DNA of 14,055 nucleotides from Taibaiella sp. Its GTDB lineage: Bacteria; Bacteroidota; Bacteroidia; Chitinophagales; Chitinophagaceae. The number at the start of each line of letters is the position of its first letter. The stretch's first letter is position 1. The notes beneath the pieces are model-generated. The model was not told where the DNA came from, made no database searches, and saw only the letters and a list, made by a program, of their open reading frames with translations. The position numbers and the translations under genes are program-made. This document shows, one piece after another, positions 6,958-14,055 of the stretch. The stretch lies in contig JACFNS010000004.1 in the NCBI GenBank assembly GCA_019454705.1, positions 1 to 14,055 on the forward strand, written 5' to 3'.

Positions 6958-8622
6958 CTAAATTGTTTGAATCAGCTCATCCAGCGCAGCGTCTTCCTCT
7001 ATTCCCAGCTTTTTCATAATGCGGTGTTTCATCACACGGATGGCCTGTGTACTGATACCCAGCATACCGGCCATCTCTTTATTGGATAATCTGAGTTTGG
7101 ACAGGACAAAAAAGCGGGTTTCAGCGGGTGTAATATCAGGTATCTTCTCTCTTAGGCGGGTAATATATCCTTTGTGTATTTTTTCGAAGTCGTTTTTGAA
7201 GGTTTCCCACTGCTGATCAGTTAATAATATCGCCTGCTTCATTTCATGCAGCAAATCATATTCTGAACCGGCTACCTCACCGGTCTTGACTCTTTTTTCC
7301 AGTTCAGCAGATACACGTTCTATCAGTTCATTTTTCTCACTGATGCTCCTTGCCAGGCTATCAATATGTTGTTGCGCCCTTTCCCTGATGTTTTTAGCAG
7401 TTTGCTCTGCCATTTTTCGTTTCAATTTCTGGCGATTAACAAATAGCAGGCTCATACCAGCAATCATTGCAGCTAACACTACCAGGCCATTTCTTTCTGT
7501 TCTTCTCTGTTCAAGCTTTCTATCCTTTATTGAGTTCAGATACTTCAATGAGTCTGTCTTGTGTGTGAACAAGAACTCGGCCTCAATTTTTGCAAATCTC
7601 TTTTCTTCATTTATATCCCTCAGGCTATCCCTCAACAGTATATACCGGTGATAATATTTATAGGCATCTATATAATTCTTCTGCAATTCGTAATAATCCA
7701 CGTAATTGGAATAAACCTCCAGTACAAGATCCTTGAGGCCCAGTTCCCGGCTCAGAGTCATTGATTGTTGCATGCGCCGGTACGCTTTCTCCAGGTTTTT
7801 CTTGTTTTCATGCAAGCTGTCGGACAGATTTGCAGGAGCATTTATAACAATAGCCAGGTAGGCATCGGCTATGGCATTTGATGTAACTGCAGAGCCTCTC
7901 AGATCGCCCGATTTTTCCTGCTTCTCCAATGCTGTATAAAGATAGATAAGTGCACTATCATAATTATCCACACCTATATAAGTACTACCGGCATTGCTGT
8001 ACAGCCTTATCTTTTCATCTGTTGCTCCGTCAATTCTTTTACCCGATTCTATTCCGGCGAGATACCATTTCAGCGCCTCACGATATTTTTTCTGTTTAAA
8101 ATGGAGGTACCCGATGTTGTTGTACAAGCTCAGGGTATTATCAATTCCTGCTTCTTCGTACGACCGCTTAGCCTTCATCAGGTAATCCAACGCTTTCTCA
8201 TACTCACCTTTATCGCTGTATACTGCACCCAGAGATACCGAAAGGATGGCAATCATACGTGGGCTTTTCATTCTTTCAGCACCCGCTAATGCTGATTTGA
8301 AATGCAATAAAGCTTCGGGATAATTGTTCCTGATAGCGTAACAGCGCGCTATTACATTATGCGACTTGATAATACCGTAATCATACCGTAGTTTTTTAGC
8401 TAATGCCAGCGCCTTCCTTCCATAGACTATTCCTTCTTCGGGGTCAGCCTGGTAATAATTCAATGAAATTTCGCATAACAGCAAGACCTTATTGGTATCA
8501 GCAGCTGCAGAAGTAAGCTTTGATTTAAGCGAATCCAGTTTTTTAGGAATAGTTTGTGCCCCCGGGTAGCGAGAATATAGGAATAGCAATAATAACAGCG
8601 GTGCCGTAAATATTAATCGCAT
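6958..8622 (-). CDS. Membrane-anchored TPR protein with C-terminal LuxR-type helix-turn-helix
   Basis: A 554-residue one-chain sensor/regulator. Residues 1-22 are a Sec signal peptide (cleavage probably after GAQ). About 45-335 is a run of tetratricopeptide repeats; clear helices include YGIIKSHNVIARCYAIRNNYPEALLHF, YSDKGEYEKALDYLMKA and NNIGYLHFKQKKYREALKWY, given here only as short examples. A single transmembrane helix lies at about 378-395, followed by basic NRQKLKRK and a coiled coil at about 400-445. The C-terminus at 496-541 is a helix-turn-helix: DITPAETRFFVLSKLRLSNK then EMAGMLGISTQAIRVMKHR. The TPRs should face the periplasm and the HTH the cytoplasm, so DNA binding is from the membrane. 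The architecture is widespread in Bacteroidota; ligands are mostly unknown. A weak -7-like TAAAATTG lies at 8633-8640 just before the ATG. Its nearest downstream neighbour is the ABC exporter cluster, which it might control. Confidence 0.87.
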   Translation of the reverse strand: MRLIFTAPLLLLLFLYSRYPGAQTIPKKLDSLKSKLTSAAADTNKVLLLCEISLNYYQADPEEGIVYGRKALALAKKLRYDYGIIKSHNVIARCYAIRNNYPEALLHFKSALAGAERMKSPRMIAILSVSLGAVYSDKGEYEKALDYLMKAKRSYEEAGIDNTLSLYNNIGYLHFKQKKYREALKWYLAGIESGKRIDGATDEKIRLYSNAGSTYIGVDNYDSALIYLYTALEKQEKSGDLRGSAVTSNAIADAYLAIVINAPANLSDSLHENKKNLEKAYRRMQQSMTLSRELGLKDLVLEVYSNYVDYYELQKNYIDAYKYYHRYILLRDSLRDINEEKRFAKIEAEFLFTHKTDSLKYLNSIKDRKLEQRRTERNGLVVLAAMIAGMSLLFVNRQKLKRKMAEQTAKNIRERAQQHIDSLARSISEKNELIERVSAELEKRVKTGEVAGSEYDLLHEMKQAILLTDQQWETFKNDFEKIHKGYITRLREKIPDITPAETRFFVLSKLRLSNKEMAGMLGISTQAIRVMKHRIMKKLGIEEDAALDELIQTI

Positions 8623-8687
8623 AGGGGTATGGCAATTTTATCACACTAATATATAAAATGAAAGGGGAGCTGTGTAATAAATTCAAC

Positions 8688-8714
8688 AAAAAAAGCAGGG
8701 CGAAAACCCTGCTT
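8688..8714 (-). terminator. Rho-independent terminator of the outer-membrane barrel gene
   Basis: On the minus strand AAGCAGGG - TTTTCG - CCCTGCTT is a perfect 8-pair stem (8693-8714) followed by a run of T (the A-run at 8688-8694 on the plus strand). It begins 27 bases after the TAA of the barrel gene at 8742 and separates it from the TPR-HTH gene. Confidence 0.88.
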
Positions 8715-8741
8715 ATATAAGATGTATAAAATTATGCATTG

Positions 8742-9740
8742 TTAAAACATCAACGCTCCCTTCTTGCTGTTGAAGAAGAAAGAGAACCTTGGCATCAGCA
8801 TCCATTGGCGGTACAGGCCTGATGAATAAACATCTGTGCGGACAACCGGGGTTGCGCCTGTTACATCCAGCTTAAATTGTCCGTGACGGCCAAAGCGGTA
8901 GAATGCATTACCTGTAATATTTACAGTAAGGCCTTGCGTACCATCTATCTCATGCCACAGGCCGGTATTGCGGTCCTGGTACAGGTCATCTTTCAGATGA
9001 TAGATACCAACGGCACCCGCTGTAATACCGAAACGGTCTGACAGGATATAATGGCCTTCCAGCCTCATCATAACATCACCCTGGCGGTATAGCTTGCGTG
9101 CAATGGTGTACACGTCGCGGCTGTAGATAGTATCATTAATCGCGTTAGCTGCAAAAAACTCATTTTCGTTGTACCTGAAGAAAGGTTGCTGATAACCAAC
9201 TGCTGCAGTGATCCACTGTTTCCAGGTTACACTACCGCCCACCATCACATCTGTGCTGCCACGGCTTGGCTGGTATGCCATAGGCAATGGCCTTGCCTTG
9301 CCGTCAGCCTGACTGGCTGTGCCCATACCCATCAATAATCCGCCTGTTGCCTGTATAGTCCAGTCTTCCAAACCGATAAACATATGGGTATATGATGCGG
9401 ACATATCTGCCAGACCCCATGAATTGCCTAATTCACCCGCTGCTGAGAATATCGGCAGTTTTACATCAAAATAACCACCGCTGTACGTACCAAAGAAAGG
9501 CATGCGCACTTCCAGTTGAGAAATATTCAACCTGATATCCCTCTCTCCTTTCGCAAAAGTATGGCCCAGGCTGATGTGCGCCCTCTGGTTTTCGTAATCA
9601 TACTCGTTGATTTTCAAAGCCGAGGTAGTACGCATAGCGCCTGTAGAGGCGAATCCGGGGTCAGCTTCTCCCTGTGCCTTAGCGGTAAAGGCTGTCAAGC
9701 CCAATGCCACAGACAGGCATATAGCGGAAATATGTCTCAT
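8742..9740 (-). CDS. Outer-membrane beta-barrel protein of unknown function
   Basis: A 332-residue protein if started at the ATG at 9738-9740. That start gives a clean signal peptide, MRHISAICLSVALGLTAFTA followed by KAQG, and leaves about 19 bases after the predicted transcription start. An in-frame ATG at 9747-9749 would add three residues. After the signal the sequence is a succession of alternating hydrophobic/polar strands rich in aromatic and glycine residues (AHISLGHTFA, YFDVKLPIFS, WTIQATGGLLMGMG, DVMVGGSVTWKQWITAAVGY, VTGATPVV). It ends in aromatic MF, as expected for Bam-inserted barrels of about 12-14 strands. I do not recognise the family; it resembles proteins annotated as generic transporters or porins. 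It follows the CstB-like gene but is separated by a strong terminator and has its own -7 element, so it is probably an independent unit. Confidence 0.75.
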   Translation of the reverse strand: MRHISAICLSVALGLTAFTAKAQGEADPGFASTGAMRTTSALKINEYDYENQRAHISLGHTFAKGERDIRLNISQLEVRMPFFGTYSGGYFDVKLPIFSAAGELGNSWGLADMSASYTHMFIGLEDWTIQATGGLLMGMGTASQADGKARPLPMAYQPSRGSTDVMVGGSVTWKQWITAAVGYQQPFFRYNENEFFAANAINDTIYSRDVYTIARKLYRQGDVMMRLEGHYILSDRFGITAGAVGIYHLKDDLYQDRNTGLWHEIDGTQGLTVNITGNAFYRFGRHGQFKLDVTGATPVVRTDVYSSGLYRQWMLMPRFSFFFNSKKGALMF

Positions 9741-9764
9741 GTTAATCATTTAACAGATAAGCTT

Positions 9765-9772
9765 CAAATATA
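9765..9772 (-). promoter_or_regulatory. Bacteroidota-type -7 promoter element (TATATTTG)
   Basis: The minus strand reads TATATTTG, a perfect match to the TAnnTTTG -7 element used by the primary sigma factor in Bacteroidota. It ends 16 bases before the upper ATG (9749) and 25 before the preferred ATG (9740). A clear -33 TTTG is missing at the expected spacing, which keeps confidence moderate. Confidence 0.45.
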
Positions 9773-9816
9773 CTTTTCTAAACTTAAAAATACATGCCCT
9801 GCTGTACAATTGCAAT

Positions 9817-9850
9817 AAAAAAGCCCCTTTTCTGCTAAAAAAGGGGCTTT
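9817..9850 (-). terminator. Rho-independent terminator after the CstB-like gene
   Basis: On the minus strand AAAGCCCCTTTT and AAAAGGGGCTTT form a 12-pair stem (9820-9850) with a 7-base loop, running into more T (A-run 9817-9822 on the plus strand). It starts 20 bases after the TAA at 9871. Confidence 0.92.
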
Positions 9851-9870
9851 CAGAACCTATTAAGTTTTCT

Positions 9871-11274
9871 TTATGCGCTTTCTTTTTCGGTTGTTACGAT
9901 TTTCAGGCCTTTCTGGTCTTTCATTTTTGAGAAGCCGCCTAACACGTTGCGCAGGTTGTGGTAGCCCTGCCTTTTAAGTAAAGAAGCCGCTATTACCGAA
10001 CGATAGCCGCCTGCACAATGTACGTACAGATTGTTTTCAGCGCTGATTAATGCTATGTTGAATATATCTTTCATTGTATCCAGCGGCACATTGGTGGCAC
10101 CTTTTACATGCCCGGCATCATATTCACTCTGTTTGCGTACGTCCAATACCTCCAACCGGTTGTCGTGGGGTATGTCCATTGCCAGTTCGTCCGGTTCAAT
10201 GTCTATTATCATATCCACTTCTTCCCCTGCATTAATCCATGCATCCATACCACCTTGCAGGTAACCTTGCACATTTTCAAAACCTACTCTCGCCAACCTT
10301 ACCACAGTTTCTTGCTCTTTGCCGGGCTCTGTTACCAATACCATCGGCTGGTCGAAAGGCAGCAAACTACCCGCCCACTCAGCAAAACGCCCCTCCAGGC
10401 CAATACTGATAGCACCGGGAATAAAAGCCTGTGTGAATTCCGTTGCAGGGCGCGTATCCAGCAACAACACTTCATCCTTCAGCTTCTCCTTCAGTTCTGC
10501 CACGGTAAAGCCCGTCATGGCTATACGCATCAGCGCATCCATGCTTTCATATCCTTCTTTATTGATTTTAGCATTCAGGGGAAAATAGGCAGGTGGCGTG
10601 GATAAACCTTCCGTCACAGCTTTGACAAACTCTTCCTTGGTCATATCCTGTAAGGCATAATTTGTTGCTTTTTGTTGCCCGATTGTGCTGTATGTTTCAG
10701 CACCCAGGTTTTTACCGCATGATGAGCCGGGGCCGTGCGCCGGAAATACGATAACATCGTCCGGCAGGGTCTTGATTTTCTCATTCAGAGATTCGTACAT
10801 CATCCCCGCCAGTTCTTCCTTGCTCATATTGCCGCTGAACAGGTCGGGGCGGCCCACGTCGCCTACAAACAGGGTATCGCCCGTAAATATGCAATGCGGT
10901 TTCCCTTCTTCGTTATACAGCAGGTAGCAAGAGCTTTCCAGCGTATGGCCAGGGGTGTGCAACACCTTTATTTTCAATTTACCGACTGTAAATTCCTCTC
11001 CATCGGCCGCTACATGCACATCAAATTTAGTTTCTGTATTGGGCCCGTATATAATGGGGGCACCTGTACGTTGCGACAATTCCAGGTGGCCGCTTACGAA
11101 GTCTGCATGAAAATGCGTTTCAAAAATGTATTTGATTTTTACGCCCATTTCTTCCGCTTTGCGGATATAATCATCTACATCGCGCAATGGGTCAACCACC
11201 GCAGCCTCACCATTGCTGGCTATAAAATATGCCGCTTCGCTCAGGCATTTGGTATATAACTGTTCTACTACCAT
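9871..11274 (-). CDS. CstB-like persulfide dioxygenase-rhodanese fusion (metallo-beta-lactamase fold plus two rhodanese domains)
   Basis: A 467-residue cytoplasmic fusion protein; the start chosen is the ATG at 11272-11274 rather than the in-frame TTG one codon upstream. Residues about 1-215 are a metallo-beta-lactamase-fold domain of the ETHE1/persulfide-dioxygenase group: ETHFHADFVSGH at 52-63 (H54), TPGHT (H110), TGDTLF (D133) and PAHGPG (H180). H54, H110 and D133 match the mononuclear iron ligands of ETHE1. Residues about 257-350 are a rhodanese fold whose active loop reads VTEPGKEQE and lacks cysteine. Residues about 365-455 are a second rhodanese with the active loop HCAGGYRS (C420). 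This order matches Staphylococcus aureus CstB, which turns low-molecular-weight persulfides into thiosulfate during sulfide detoxification. It lies 19 bases after the YugP-like gene and is closed by a terminator. No CsoR/CstR-type regulator or sulfide:quinone reductase is visible. Confidence 0.88.
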   Translation of the reverse strand: MVVEQLYTKCLSEAAYFIASNGEAAVVDPLRDVDDYIRKAEEMGVKIKYIFETHFHADFVSGHLELSQRTGAPIIYGPNTETKFDVHVAADGEEFTVGKLKIKVLHTPGHTLESSCYLLYNEEGKPHCIFTGDTLFVGDVGRPDLFSGNMSKEELAGMMYESLNEKIKTLPDDVIVFPAHGPGSSCGKNLGAETYSTIGQQKATNYALQDMTKEEFVKAVTEGLSTPPAYFPLNAKINKEGYESMDALMRIAMTGFTVAELKEKLKDEVLLLDTRPATEFTQAFIPGAISIGLEGRFAEWAGSLLPFDQPMVLVTEPGKEQETVVRLARVGFENVQGYLQGGMDAWINAGEEVDMIIDIEPDELAMDIPHDNRLEVLDVRKQSEYDAGHVKGATNVPLDTMKDIFNIALISAENNLYVHCAGGYRSVIAASLLKRQGYHNLRNVLGGFSKMKDQKGLKIVTTEKESA

Positions 11275-11293
11275 CAATCAGGTTTTGCAGGTA

Positions 11294-11977
11294 TTAGTCC
11301 CTGCGGTTTAAAAATATGGAAATAAAGTATAATAGTTGCACCAGGCTGGCAATGGCAGCTACCACATATGTCCTTGCCGCCCATTTCAGCGCATCAGCAG
11401 CCTGGTCGTGTTCTGTCCTTGAGGTCATGCCGGTGTTTTCCAGCCAAACCAATGCACGTTTGCTGGCATCGTATTCTACGGGCAATGTTACCAGCGAGAA
11501 CAAGGTAGTGGCTGCAAACAGGATAATACCTATCAGCAGCAGTGTCTGGTTGCCTTGACCAAAATAGAAACCCGCGCCTGCAAATAATACCCATTGGCCG
11601 AGTGTGGTGCTTACCTTAACTATCGGCACCATAGCACTGCGGAACTGCAACATACTGTATGCCGTGGCGTGCTGCACAGCGTGACCGCATTCGTGGGCTG
11701 CCACAGCGGCGGCAGATATACTGCGCCCGCTGTATACCTCGGGGCTCAGGTTTACCGTTTTATCAGCGGGGTTGTAGTGGTCTGACAGGAAGCCGTCAGA
11801 TGCATTTACCTGCACGTCATGTATGCCATTATCCCGCAGCATTTTTTCAGCTACTTCCTTACCGCTCATACCCGAACCCAGTGGTATTTCTCCATATTCC
11901 CTGAATTTGGATTTCAACCGGCTGCTCACCAGCCCACCGATTGCCATAAAAATGATGATTATTAAAAAATATCCCAT
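11294..11977 (-). CDS. YugP-like membrane zinc metallopeptidase
   Basis: A 227-residue integral membrane protein of the YugP family (Pfam Zn_peptidase_2), at the family's normal length. It opens with a membrane helix (residues about 2-18). A soluble stretch carries DGFLSDHYNPADKTVNLSP at 61-79. The zinc motif HECGH is at 95-99, inside AAAVAAHECGHAVQHA. A probable third zinc ligand is E168 in LPVEYDASKRA. Further hydrophobic segments are at about 115-140, 145-165 and 203-222. Substrate and physiological role are unknown; the gene is common as a stand-alone housekeeping gene in Bacteroidota and Firmicutes. Here it is directly upstream of, and probably cotranscribed with, the CstB-like gene. Confidence 0.9.
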   Translation of the reverse strand: MGYFLIIIIFMAIGGLVSSRLKSKFREYGEIPLGSGMSGKEVAEKMLRDNGIHDVQVNASDGFLSDHYNPADKTVNLSPEVYSGRSISAAAVAAHECGHAVQHATAYSMLQFRSAMVPIVKVSTTLGQWVLFAGAGFYFGQGNQTLLLIGIILFAATTLFSLVTLPVEYDASKRALVWLENTGMTSRTEHDQAADALKWAARTYVVAAIASLVQLLYFISIFLNRRD

Positions 11978-12070
11978 GACTCTATAATATCAAATTACCG
12001 ACCAAAGTAATATTGGCAGTCCCGCAAAGTTATTTTATATCCACGAACTGGCATTTATGCAGATATAAAT

Positions 12071-12104
12071 AAAAAAATGCGTCCTGCATGACAACAGGAC
12101 GCAT
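12071..12104 (-). terminator. Rho-independent terminator after the TonB-dependent receptor gene
   Basis: On the minus strand ATGCGTCCTG - TTGTCATG - CAGGACGCAT is a perfect 10-pair stem (12077-12104) followed by a T-run (A-run 12071-12077 on the plus strand). It lies 48 bases after the receptor's TAA at 12153 and closes that transcript before the YugP-like gene. Confidence 0.9.
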
Positions 12105-12152
12105 AAACGCATGAAAAACACCCCTATCTCTTAGAGGAATTATCTTTATGTA

Positions 12153-14055
12153 TTACCACTTCATTGTCACGCCCAGCATGAAGTTGAAACCAGCCTGCGG
12201 ATAGAAATAGTTAAATGTATTTAACGCACCGCCTTCTACATAGCTGAAGGTATAGCCATTGCTTACATATTGCCTGTTCAGGATGTTGTTCAGCATGAGA
12301 TTGAAACCCAGCTCGCGGAAGGGCTTGGTTTGGATAGAATAACGGATGCGGGCATCTACCAGGTTATATGGGTCAATGCTGCGGTCTTCGTTACTTGTAT
12401 TGTCCAAATACTGCCTGCCCACATATTTGGCCAGCAGGTCTATTTCAAACATCTGCCCTTTGCTCATGTACCTGAACGGGCTGAGGGTAATGCCACCCGC
12501 ACCTATGAAATCGGGGGAGAAGGCGATATCCGTTGTGCCGTGGTTCACTGCATCCTGAATACCCCATGCGTTGTCATAGTTGTCTATATACTCTGTGAAG
12601 TTCAGGATTTTGTTCTGCGAATAAGTACCGTTAGCAAACAGCTTCAGCCAATGATTGGGCACATAAGCAGCCTGCAACTCAATACCTGTGCGGTAGCTGT
12701 TGGGTACATTGGTACGCGTATATGCGCCCACATCGTTGATTTCGCCCGTCAACACCAGTTGGTTATTGTAGCGCATATAGTAGTAGTTGGCGCCCAGTTG
12801 CCATTTGCTCATGGTCCTGTCATATCCTACTTCTACATCGTAGAGTTGCTCATGCTGTGGTTGGTCAACGGGAGAAGCCTCAAAGTCATTCCTGTTCGGT
12901 TCTTTATTGGCCACCGCTACCGAAGCATACAGCTTTTCTATCTTGCTACCGTTCTTAGCTATGAAGTAGGTAAGCCCGGCCTTTGGATTGATGAAGTTAT
13001 ACACCGGTGTAGCTTGCACGCCCGGATTATCGCGGAAGCCGTAGATATTGTAAGCCACATTGCGGTATTGGAGGTCACCAAAAAGCATCAGTTTCTCCCC
13101 TATGTATTGCTGTAGTTTCAGGTATAGGTTCAGGTCGTTTTTCTGCGCATCCAGGTCGTACCAGCGATAGTTGTCGGGTACGCTGCCGTTCATCGCCCAT
13201 AATATATCGCCATAATGCTCACCTGTGTACTGGTTCCATCCACCGCCGAAAGTGAACTGTGTTTTATTTTTATTATACATGAGCGAGAACACAGAACCGT
13301 AATAATAATTGTCTAACCACAACTGGCGTATCAGGTCTGTTTCTGTCAATGTATCTGCTCCGCGTATATTATCATTCAGCCCGTAGCTTGCATAAGCCTG
13401 GCCAAGTTTATATTCTTCGTAATAACCACGACCGCGTGTCATAAACACTGCCGCATGGCCGGTTATGTATTTGGAGAATTTATGGTCAACAAAAAACTGG
13501 TAGTAATCCTGTTGGTAATTGTCTGTCTGGTTGTCGTAGTAGCTGCCATCGGCACGCATACCCAGTTCGTTATAAGTACGGTTAGTTTCCAGCGAATCTT
13601 CCGGCACACCGTTCCAGGACTGTTTTGTTTTCTCCTTGCCCGTCATCAGCATGAAGCGCAATTTCGTTTTCTCACTGGCTTGCCACCCTGCTATGAACTG
13701 CATAGATTTCAAATCGGAATTAGAACGGTCGATATATCCGCGCGAGTTGATTTGCGACAGGCGTACATCAAACTGGAAGCCATTTTTCAACAATCCGGTA
13801 CCTGCCTTCAGCGTATGCCTCCATGTGTCGAAGGACCCGTAACTATTGGTCGTTTCCACTCCCGCTTTGTCCATCTGCTCCATATTGCTGATGCTCATAG
13901 TAGCGCCGAAGGCACCCGCGCCATTAGTAGAGGTACCTACACCACGCTGCAATTGTATGGAACTGGTAGATGATGCCAGGTCGCCAAAGTTGACGAAGAA
14001 AGTCCCCTGCGATTCCGCATCGTTTACGGGAATACCATTCAACGTCACGTTGATG
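12153..14055 (-). CDS. TonB-dependent outer-membrane receptor, FecA/CirA type (N-terminus beyond window)
   Basis: Partial: 633 residues to the TAA are visible and the frame continues past the right edge. The signal peptide, any carboxypeptidase-like domain and the TonB box are therefore missing, and a GTG at 14046-14048 is an internal valine, not a start. The visible part begins in the plug domain with INVTLNGIPVNDAESQG, then SSIQLQRGVGTSTNGAGAFG, the Bacteroidota form of the conserved plug end. About 550 residues of barrel strands follow, rich in Tyr/Asn/Asp. It ends in LMLNNILNRQYVSNGY and GFNFMLGVTMKW, the TonB-receptor C-terminal region with a terminal aromatic. It takes up a siderophore, metal complex, vitamin or similar ligand across the outer membrane using TonB energy. 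The downstream genes are no SusD-like lipoprotein or hydrolase, so a polysaccharide locus is not indicated; the ligand is unknown. Confidence 0.94.
   Translation of the reverse strand, partial: INVTLNGIPVNDAESQGTFFVNFGDLASSTSSIQLQRGVGTSTNGAGAFGATMSISNMEQMDKAGVETTNSYGSFDTWRHTLKAGTGLLKNGFQFDVRLSQINSRGYIDRSNSDLKSMQFIAGWQASEKTKLRFMLMTGKEKTKQSWNGVPEDSLETNRTYNELGMRADGSYYDNQTDNYQQDYYQFFVDHKFSKYITGHAAVFMTRGRGYYEEYKLGQAYASYGLNDNIRGADTLTETDLIRQLWLDNYYYGSVFSLMYNKNKTQFTFGGGWNQYTGEHYGDILWAMNGSVPDNYRWYDLDAQKNDLNLYLKLQQYIGEKLMLFGDLQYRNVAYNIYGFRDNPGVQATPVYNFINPKAGLTYFIAKNGSKIEKLYASVAVANKEPNRNDFEASPVDQPQHEQLYDVEVGYDRTMSKWQLGANYYYMRYNNQLVLTGEINDVGAYTRTNVPNSYRTGIELQAAYVPNHWLKLFANGTYSQNKILNFTEYIDNYDNAWGIQDAVNHGTTDIAFSPDFIGAGGITLSPFRYMSKGQMFEIDLLAKYVGRQYLDNTSNEDRSIDPYNLVDARIRYSIQTKPFRELGFNLMLNNILNRQYVSNGYTFSYVEGGALNTFNYFYPQAGFNFMLGVTMKW

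Noticed and set aside
10108..10605. Plus-strand open frame of 165 codons inside the CstB-like gene
   Set aside because: It is antisense to the well-supported rhodanese domains and has no motif.
11275..11277. TTG start one codon before the ATG of the CstB-like gene
   Set aside because: An ATG follows immediately, and nothing favours the TTG.
11978..12070. Possible promoter of the YugP-like gene (minus strand TTTG and TTACTTTG)
   Set aside because: The -7-like element misses the conserved A and the spacing to the upstream TTTG is about 14 bases, too short for the Bacteroidota consensus.
12270..13115. Plus-strand open frame of 281 codons antisense to the TonB receptor
   Set aside because: It is long but lies wholly within the receptor barrel, has no ribosome site or recognisable domain, and is explained by the codon bias of the opposite strand.
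1..14055. Mobile elements, CRISPR arrays, tRNA or rRNA genes, defence genes
   Set aside because: Looked for on both strands; no transposase, integrase, regularly spaced repeats, cloverleaf or known defence domain was found.

Overview
The window looks like a chromosomal segment from a Bacteroidota bacterium, most likely of the Chitinophaga/Sphingobacteria side. This rests on protein character: a FecA-type TonB-dependent receptor with the Bacteroidota plug signature, a thioredoxin with a large N-terminal domain, a TPR/transmembrane/HTH regulator, and a YugP-type membrane protease. Other supports are weak or absent Shine-Dalgarno sequences, a TAnnTTTG-type -7 element before one gene, and moderate GC. 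No tRNA, rRNA, CRISPR array, insertion sequence or phage gene was seen. Almost everything is on the minus strand; the only convincing plus-strand gene is a PaaG-like enoyl-CoA isomerase.

Left end (1-1348): the N-terminal third of a ComM/YifB AAA+ protein runs off the left edge, divergent from the paaG-like gene. That gene converges tail to tail, with a 6-base gap, on the next minus-strand cluster.

Cluster A (6645 down to 1355): an MsbA/MdlA-type ABC exporter, a periplasmic thioredoxin-fold protein, an LpxH-like metallophosphoesterase and a MurG-like glycosyltransferase. The last two overlap by 4 bases, with a TTG start. The content suggests envelope lipid or glycolipid assembly, which is inference. 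A 312-base non-coding stretch precedes the exporter. It holds a strong minus-strand terminator hairpin, a competing smaller hairpin and a tandem TTACAAAAT repeat, which together could be a leader/attenuator.

Region B (8622 down to 6958): a membrane-anchored TPR protein with a C-terminal LuxR-type helix-turn-helix, a one-chain sensor/regulator design common in Bacteroidota.

Region C (11977 down to 8742): a YugP-like zinc membrane protease is followed 19 bases later by a CstB-like persulfide dioxygenase/rhodanese fusion (metallo-beta-lactamase domain, Cys-less rhodanese, active rhodanese), closed by a strong terminator. Next is an unassigned outer-membrane beta-barrel with its own -7 element and its own terminator.

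Right end (14055 down to 12153): the C-terminal 633 residues of a TonB-dependent receptor, closed by a clear terminator; no SusD-type partner follows it.

No clearly new defence or mobile system was seen. The best leads are the possible envelope-lipid module in cluster A with its leader, the CstB-like enzyme without its usual regulator, and the orphan barrel.
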